11,537 bases of DNA. Origin: Anaerobacillus sp. Its GTDB lineage: Bacteria; Bacillota; Bacilli; Bacillales_H; Anaerobacillaceae. The stretch is from positions 1-11,537 of the forward strand of contig SKOL01000411.1 of the NCBI GenBank assembly GCA_007120055.1, read 5' to 3'. Each line of letters starts with the position of its first letter. Position 1 is the first letter of the stretch. The position numbers and the translations under genes were made by a program. The notes beneath the pieces were generated by a model that was given only the letters and a program-made list of their open reading frames with translations, was not told the origin of the DNA and did no database searches. This document shows positions 8,271 through 11,537 of this stretch, piece by piece.

Positions 8271-8294
8271 GTTGGAAAGTTGGAAAGTTGGAAA
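8271..8294 (+). repeat. Short tandem repeat, three copies of GTTGGAAA
   Basis: Three perfect consecutive octamers (8271-8278, 8279-8286, 8287-8294) lie 30 nt after the mfd stop, preceded by related GTTGGTTAG / GTTAGTTGAAA sequence from 8241. This opens the 616-nt non-coding gap between mfd and spoVT. No function is apparent. Its form recalls the GAGTT-based heptamer array before yabN. Confidence 0.8.
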
Positions 8295-8296
8295 GG

Positions 8297-8353
8297 AAAA
8301 CCCCTCGACCTTAATATTTTACAAGGTGACGTAGGTAACGTCCTTAGGGTTTT
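8297..8353 (+). other. Imperfect stem-loop downstream of mfd
   Basis: AAAACCC (8297-8303) can pair with GGGTTTT (8347-8353). An inner hairpin, AAGG(TG)ACGT with ACGTCCTT, can form between 8323 and 8345. The right arm ends in TTTTG, so it may act as a weak terminator for mfd, but the loop is large and the call is tentative. Confidence 0.3.
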
Positions 8354-8360
8354 GTATGAA

Positions 8361-8545
8361 AAAAGGCGGGTGCTTTTGCGAACGAACGTCTGAGAGTGCT
8401 CCTGCGTCTACCAGTATAGCTTCGAAGTAGGCTTCCTCGTCGCAAAGCAGCATGAAGTAAATTCTAAGTTGAATTTCATGATGTGATTGAGGTCAGTAGC
8501 TTCGTTAGAAGGTCAAGGTGAAGTGAGGAAAAGCACCCGCCTTTT
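8361..8545. repeat. 185-bp element with 17-bp perfect terminal inverted repeats (MITE-like or structured RNA)
   Basis: The left end AAAAGGCGGGTGCTTTT (8361-8377) is the exact reverse complement of the right end (8529-8545). The 151 bp between them are clearly more GC-rich than the flanking DNA and contain further inverted repeats, notably CATGA(AGTA)AATTC (8451-8464) with GAATTTCATG (8471-8480), and the palindrome CTTCGAAG in the region 8420-8427. No reading frame of useful length is present and I see no flanking target duplication. Both ends have an A-run and a T-run on either strand, so it could end transcription in both directions. It is probably a non-autonomous repeat element; a folded small RNA is the alternative. 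Confidence 0.6.
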
Positions 8546-8641
8546 CCATATTAGATGGTGATGTTCTGTCACATTTATATATTTGATGTTTCCGTTACTT
8601 TCTTGCTTTGTTGTAGTAACTCTTTTTTGAATAATGTTAGT

Positions 8642-8671
8642 TAATAAAGAAAAACTAAACTAACCATACTA
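8642..8671 (+). promoter_or_regulatory. Candidate SigG-type promoter of spoVT (distal)
   Basis: TAATA (8642-8646) and CATACTA (8665-8671) are 18 nt apart, with the same -10 and spacing as the pth and fin promoters but a weaker -35. B. subtilis spoVT is transcribed by SigG. The start would be near 8678, leaving about 180 nt of leader. The -10 overlaps an inverted repeat (AACTAACCAT with ATGGT and TTAGTT, 8657-8691) that could be an operator. Confidence 0.42.
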
Positions 8672-8732
8672 ATAATGGTAACAAGTTAGTTCAAGATCAA
8701 TTTCCGTTAAAGCATTTAATTGGAAAATTGGT

Positions 8733-8761
8733 GAATAGTTATTTTCTAAAGAAGGATAATA
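8733..8761 (+). promoter_or_regulatory. Candidate SigG/SigF-type promoter of spoVT (proximal)
   Basis: GAATA (8733-8737) is a perfect forespore -35. GATAATA (8755-8761) differs from CATNNTA only at the first base, with a 17-nt spacer. It would start transcription near 8768, about 90 nt before the spoVT ATG. It is an alternative to the distal CATACTA candidate. Confidence 0.35.
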
Positions 8762-8780
8762 AGACCAAGAATTAAGTATT

Positions 8781-8808
8781 AATTTCTTAGTTCTACACTA
8801 AAGAAATT
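8781..8808 (+). other. Stem-loop in the spoVT leader
   Basis: AATTTCTTAG (8781-8790) pairs with CTAAAGAAATT (8798-8808) with a single bulged base and a 7-nt loop. It lies 50 nt before the spoVT ATG and no T-run follows, so it may be a leader mRNA structure. Confidence 0.35.
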
Positions 8809-8857
8809 GATTCCTTACACCAAGTAACTACAACAAAGAAAGAGAGGCATCATCACA

Positions 8858-9397
8858 ATGAAAGCTACTGGAATTGTACGTCGAATTGATGATTTAGGTC
8901 GTGTAGTAATCCCAAAGGAGATTCGCCGAACGCTTCGAATCCGTGAAGGCGATCCGTTAGAGATTTTTGTTGATAGGGATGGAGAAGTGATACTAAAGAA
9001 ATATTCTCCAATTTCTGAGCTCGGTGATTTTGCAAAAGAATATGCTGAAGCTCTTTATGAAAGTTTAAACCATGCCGTCTTAATTGCTGATCGCGATACA
9101 TATATAGCGGTTGCAGGAGGTTCTAAAAAGGACTATTCAAACAAAGCTATTGGAGAAATTGTTGAGAATGCAATGAGTGAACGACAGTCGACTCTAGAGA
9201 CTACAAAAGGTGAGTATAACATTGTCGGTGACTCAACAGAAGAAGTTACTTCATATGTCGTTGCACCTATTGTAGCTAATGGCGACCCTATTGGAGCAGT
9301 TGTAATGGTTTCAAAAAACGACCGTACAATGGGAGATGTAGAGCAAAAGTTATCCGAAACGGCTGCAGGATTTTTAGCCAGACAAATGGAACAATAG
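8858..9397 (+). CDS. spoVT: Stage V sporulation transcription regulator SpoVT
   Basis: SpoVT is a DNA-binding regulator that tunes SigG-dependent genes in the forespore, including spore coat, germination and small acid-soluble protein functions. The 179-residue product has an N-terminal AbrB-type swapped-hairpin DNA-binding domain (about 1-52, MKATGIVRRIDDLGRVVIPKEIRR) that closely matches AbrB and Abh. The C-terminal GAF domain (about 56-177, with HAVLIADRDTYIAVAGG and YVVAPIVANGDPIGAVVM) distinguishes it from those shorter paralogues. The ATG at 8858 follows AGAGAGG (8841-8847) by 10 nt. The leader is long and holds two SigG-like promoters, and a strong terminator follows the stop, so it is probably transcribed alone. 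Nothing in the protein looks damaged. Confidence 0.96.
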   Translation: MKATGIVRRIDDLGRVVIPKEIRRTLRIREGDPLEIFVDRDGEVILKKYSPISELGDFAKEYAEALYESLNHAVLIADRDTYIAVAGGSKKDYSNKAIGEIVENAMSERQSTLETTKGEYNIVGDSTEEVTSYVVAPIVANGDPIGAVVMVSKNDRTMGDVEQKLSETAAGFLARQMEQ

Positions 9398-9403
9398 TAA
9401 TCG

Positions 9404-9430
9404 AGAAGGGATTGGGTTCCCTTCTTTTTT
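9404..9430 (+). terminator. Intrinsic terminator after spoVT
   Basis: A perfect 8-bp stem, AGAAGGGA (9404-9411) with TCCCTTCT (9418-9425), closes a 6-nt loop and runs into six consecutive T (9425-9430). It begins 7 nt after the spoVT stop codon. Confidence 0.9.
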
Positions 9431-9442
9431 GTTGTTTAAACA

Positions 9443-9513
9443 AGGCGCTGGCTCTCCAACGCTTTTCAGGGCTGTCAAGGCGCTTGCGCTTTTCTTGTCT
9501 AGCTCCAGCGCCT
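9443..9513. repeat. 71-bp palindrome-ended intergenic repeat unit
   Basis: AGGCGCTGG (9443-9451) is the exact reverse complement of CCAGCGCCT (9505-9513). The unit includes the first copy of the 53-bp direct repeat and continues into CTAGCTCCAGCGCCTAGCCC. I recognise the GCGCTTTTCTTGTCTAGCTC / CAGCGCCTAGCCC type of sequence as a widespread intergenic repeat of Bacillaceae genomes with no known function. That recognition is from memory. It lies between the spoVT terminator and yabM and is GC-rich relative to its surroundings. Confidence 0.65.
9446..9498 (+). repeat. 53-bp perfect direct repeat, copy 1
   Basis: Positions 9446-9498 are identical base for base to 9584-9636, with starts 138 bp apart. 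Between the copies lie the end of the palindromic unit and a small hairpin, CACCGA (9535-9540) with TCGGTG (9552-9557). Perfect identity in non-coding DNA points to recent duplication or gene-conversion-like homogenisation. Confidence 0.95.
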
Positions 9514-9583
9514 AGCCCTTCGAGCGTTTCGACCCACCGATGTTTATCTACTCGGTGATGTATCTCAAGGGGTGATAAACCGT

Positions 9584-9636
9584 CGCTGGCTCTCCAACGC
9601 TTTTCAGGGCTGTCAAGGCGCTTGCGCTTTTCTTGT
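9584..9636 (+). repeat. 53-bp perfect direct repeat, copy 2 (truncated unit)
   Basis: This copy is identical to 9446-9498 but lacks the outer AGG of the left arm and everything to the right of TCTTGT, so the palindromic unit is incomplete. Its last base forms part of the extended -10 promoter in front of yabM. Confidence 0.95.
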
Positions 9637-9644
9637 GTTATAAT
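9636..9644 (+). promoter_or_regulatory. Extended -10 promoter of yabM
   Basis: TGT directly precedes a perfect TATAAT (9639-9644), which is an extended -10 element. No good -35 lies 16-18 nt upstream, because that position is inside the repeat. Transcription would start near 9651, 30 nt before the yabM ATG. The T of the TG motif is the last base of repeat copy 2. Confidence 0.55.
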
Positions 9645-9680
9645 GTCTTAAGTTTATTAAGGGGTGCAGGGGGATAAATA

Positions 9681-11279
9681 ATGGATAGCGCAGCAAAAAA
9701 ATCGAACAAGTTATGGCAAGGCGCAGTTTATTTATCAGTAGCTGCTATTGTTATTAAAATATTGAGTGCTGTTTATCGTGTACCTTATCAAAACATTGCT
9801 GGTGATGTTGGTTTTTATGTTTACCAACAAATATATCCGGTGTATGGCATTGCTATTTTATTATCTACATATGGATTTCCTGTCATTATTTCTAAGCTGA
9901 TGAGTGAAAGAGAAAGCTCGGAGCACGAACAAATTATAAAAAGCGCTTTTTTTAGTTTATTTTTAATAAGCTTCTTTGTATTTATTGTCTTTTATGTTAA
10001 TGCGCCTTTTCTGTCTAATGTTATGGGGGACGAGCTTTTAATTACACCGTTAAGAGCGGTTTCATTCACTTTTTTTGTCATTCCGCTACTTTCTGTGATG
10101 CGAGGTTATTTCCAAGGAAAAGAGGAAATGTTGCCTACAGCAGTATCCCAAGTAACAGAACAAATAACGAGAGTGTGCGCCATATTACTTTTTACATATT
10201 TTTTAATGTCTAGCGGTTTAGGACCGTATGCCGCCGGAACAGGGGCAGCGATTGGCTCAGTCATTGGTGGCTTTATCGGCTTTATCGTTTTGTATAGTTA
10301 TTACATTAAACAAAAAGGGACTGTGCAGTCACAGCATCAAACCAATAACCGTATATGCTTTGAAAAAGTTAAGACGATATTAGTGCAAGGAACGATGATT
10401 TGCTTTAGTAGCCTCATATTAATTATTTTCCAATTGATTGATTCGGTGACAGTATTAAGGTTTTTATTAGAGAGTGGTATCCACATAGAAATCGCTAAAG
10501 TCTCTAAAGGTATTTTTGACCGAGGTCAACCGTTAATTCAAATGGGAACGATAATAACAACTTCTTTCTCATTAATCGTCGTACCTCTCATTGCAAAAGT
10601 TAAGCTAGGTGGTCGCGGTGATTTAGTTCAAAAATATAGCAGCCTTTCTTTAAAAATTAGTTTTCTTGTCGGTGCAGCGGCATCGATCGGACTTGCTGTA
10701 ATTATTGAACCGACGAATGTGATGTTATTTAAAGATAACCAAGATTCTATTGTTTTAGCTGTAATGGGATTAGCGATTGTTTTTACTGCTTTGTTTCTAA
10801 CATCGTCGGCAATCTTACACGGTTTAAATAAAGTGTATGTAACTGTCATTCATGTCATTGTTGGTACTTTAATCAAGCTAGTGTTAAACGTTGTTCTTGT
10901 ACCAATTTTAGGTACTTTAGGTGCAGCAATTGCGACGGTAGTTGCCTGTGCAGTTTGTGCAACACTTAACCTAATTTTCTTATCGAGGTTGCAAGTACTG
11001 CAAAGGGTATCTTTTTCAATAGGAAGTAAAGTTGTCATCAGTTTAATTGCCTTAGGAACAGTGACGTATTTATGGAAAAAAACGAACTTTATTATTTTTG
11101 ATGAGCTACTTTATAGTCGTATAGGAAGCAGCTTTGTAGCGCTAAGTAGTGTCGCAATAGGTATAACAGTCTTTTTGATTTTTATTATTGTTAGTAAATT
11201 ATTTTCTGAACAAGAATTAGAGTATATCCCGAAAGTAGGGAAGCTCGCAGTGTTTATGCAGTCGAAAATAGGTAAATAA
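9681..11279 (+). CDS. yabM: YabM, MurJ/SpoVB-type polysaccharide or lipid flippase
   Basis: This is a polytopic membrane protein of the MOP exporter superfamily, in the branch with SpoVB, YkvU, YabM and MurJ, which move lipid-linked cell-wall or polysaccharide precursors across the membrane. The substrate of YabM itself is not established. The 532-residue product shows about 14 hydrophobic segments (roughly 12-33, 46-72, 87-108, 121-141, 156-178, 183-208, 231-255, 281-305, 324-343, 357-378, 386-410, 412-436, 450-466 and 481-507). Family motifs are the basic YRVPYQN after helix 1 (R33), RGYFQGKEEMLPTAVSQV (141-158) and FDRGQPLIQMG (279-289). AGGGGGAT (9668-9675) supports the ATG at 9681. Position between spoVT and yabN identifies it as YabM and not SpoVB itself. 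It has an extended -10 promoter. Confidence 0.88.
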   Translation: MDSAAKKSNKLWQGAVYLSVAAIVIKILSAVYRVPYQNIAGDVGFYVYQQIYPVYGIAILLSTYGFPVIISKLMSERESSEHEQIIKSAFFSLFLISFFVFIVFYVNAPFLSNVMGDELLITPLRAVSFTFFVIPLLSVMRGYFQGKEEMLPTAVSQVTEQITRVCAILLFTYFLMSSGLGPYAAGTGAAIGSVIGGFIGFIVLYSYYIKQKGTVQSQHQTNNRICFEKVKTILVQGTMICFSSLILIIFQLIDSVTVLRFLLESGIHIEIAKVSKGIFDRGQPLIQMGTIITTSFSLIVVPLIAKVKLGGRGDLVQKYSSLSLKISFLVGAAASIGLAVIIEPTNVMLFKDNQDSIVLAVMGLAIVFTALFLTSSAILHGLNKVYVTVIHVIVGTLIKLVLNVVLVPILGTLGAAIATVVACAVCATLNLIFLSRLQVLQRVSFSIGSKVVISLIALGTVTYLWKKTNFIIFDELLYSRIGSSFVALSSVAIGITVFLIFIIVSKLFSEQELEYIPKVGKLAVFMQSKIGK

Positions 11280-11280
11280 A

Positions 11281-11403
11281 TAGTGTTGAGTTTTGAGTGG
11301 AGAGTTTTGAATTTTGAGTGTTGAGTTATGAGTTGCTTGAAAGAAGAGCTTCGTAGCGCTACCTTGATCTAACTCAACACTTTTAACTCAAAACTCAACA
11401 CTA
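11281..11403. repeat. 123-bp inverted-repeat element built from TGAGTTT-type heptamers
   Basis: The ends are an 18-bp perfect inverted repeat, TAGTGTTGAGTTTTGAGT (11281-11298) and its complement (11386-11403). The left arm is a run of seven heptamers (11287-11335: TGAGTTT, TGAGTGG, AGAGTTT, TGAATTT, TGAGTGT, TGAGTTA, TGAGTTG). The right arm carries the same heptamers in the other orientation, giving a second stem, AGTGTTGAGTT (11317-11327) with 11371-11381. The centre holds the perfect palindrome GTAGCGCTAC (11353-11362). It occupies almost the whole yabM-yabN gap, starts 2 nt after the yabM stop and ends just before the yabN ribosome binding site. A folded transcript could attenuate or insulate yabN, but no terminator T-run is present. 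Confidence 0.8.
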
Positions 11404-11422
11404 AAAAGGAGAGAGTTTTACG

Positions 11423-11537
11423 ATGGGAAAAGTAGTTGTTTTAGGATTAGGAGCTGGGGACCTTAATCAAATGCCTTTAGGTATTTATAATAAATTAATG
11501 AATGCTAAAGATGTATTTTTACGAACTAAGGAGCATC
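11423..11537 (+). CDS. yabN: YabN, tetrapyrrole methylase / MazG nucleotide pyrophosphohydrolase fusion (5' part)
   Basis: Only the first 38 codons are present and the gene runs off the window end. The sequence MGKVVVLGLGAGDLNQMPLG, followed by a helix and a VFLRTKEH segment, matches the start of the SAM-dependent tetrapyrrole methylase-like domain of B. subtilis YabN, whose C-terminal MazG domain hydrolyses nucleoside triphosphates. The glycine-rich GLGAGD is the family N-terminal motif. The MazG half is not in view, so that part of the call rests on gene order. AAGGAGAG (11406-11413) lies upstream of the ATG at 11423. It follows yabM on the same strand after the heptamer repeat. Confidence 0.85.
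   Translation, partial: MGKVVVLGLGAGDLNQMPLGIYNKLMNAKDVFLRTKEH

Larger units (their letters stand above)
8606..8838. repeat. Distant inverted repeat framing the spoVT leader
   Basis: CTTTGTTGTAGTAAC (8606-8620) is the reverse complement of 8824-8838 at 14 of 15 positions. The right arm ends 3 nt before the spoVT ribosome binding site AGAGAGG (8841-8847). The AT-rich DNA between the arms holds two candidate forespore promoters and a small hairpin. It may be the ends of a decayed insertion, a DNA-loop operator pair, or coincidence. Confidence 0.4.

Noticed and set aside
8271..8294. Possible CRISPR-like array
   Set aside because: The repeat units are contiguous octamers with no spacers and there are no cas genes.
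9398..9680. SigE-type promoter for yabM, by analogy with spoVB
   Set aside because: No convincing SigE -35/-10 pair is visible. The extended -10 TATAAT is the best candidate.
1..11537. rRNA, tRNA, prophage, defence or secretion system genes
   Set aside because: No sequence in the window supports any of these. All coding regions belong to known Bacillaceae core families.

Overview
The window is a chromosomal segment of a low-GC, endospore-forming Firmicute of the Bacillaceae. The evidence is the gene order glmU-prs-ctc-pth-fin-mfd-spoVT-yabM-yabN, all on the plus strand. I recall the same order from the origin-proximal region of Bacillus subtilis, and most of the proteins align closely with those orthologues. 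The sporulation proteins Fin and SpoVT fix the lifestyle. Several dense intergenic repeats are of a kind common in environmental and alkaliphilic Bacillaceae, but the species cannot be named from this sequence alone.

Layout. Positions 1-160 hold the glmU leader with a strong SigA-type promoter. glmU (161-1528) and prs (1670-2620) are housekeeping genes for UDP-GlcNAc and PRPP. ctc (2720-3352, general-stress L25-type ribosomal protein) has its own SigB-like promoter and ends in a strong nested-hairpin terminator. pth/spoVC (3608-4165, peptidyl-tRNA hydrolase) and fin (4298-4528, forespore anti-sigma-F factor) each follow a SigG/SigF-like promoter with an identical CATACTA -10. A terminator separates fin from mfd (4717-8241, transcription-repair coupling factor). 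A 616-nt non-coding stretch (8242-8857) holds a short tandem repeat, a 185-bp element with 17-bp terminal inverted repeats, and the long leader of spoVT (8858-9397). After the spoVT terminator, a 53-bp perfect direct repeat fills the gap to yabM (9681-11279, a MurJ/SpoVB-type lipid flippase). A heptamer-based inverted-repeat element (11281-11403) precedes the truncated start of yabN (11423 to the window end).

Functionally the genes combine cell-wall precursor supply (GlmU, a YabM-type flippase), nucleotide precursor supply and sanitation (Prs, the MazG part of YabN), translation quality control (Ctc, Pth), DNA repair (Mfd) and forespore gene control (Fin, SpoVT). No unknown protein-coding system is visible. 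The genes are ordinary. The unusual material is in the intergenic DNA: a recurring N18-CATACTA promoter architecture and at least four unrelated repeat types, crowded into the three gaps between mfd and yabN.
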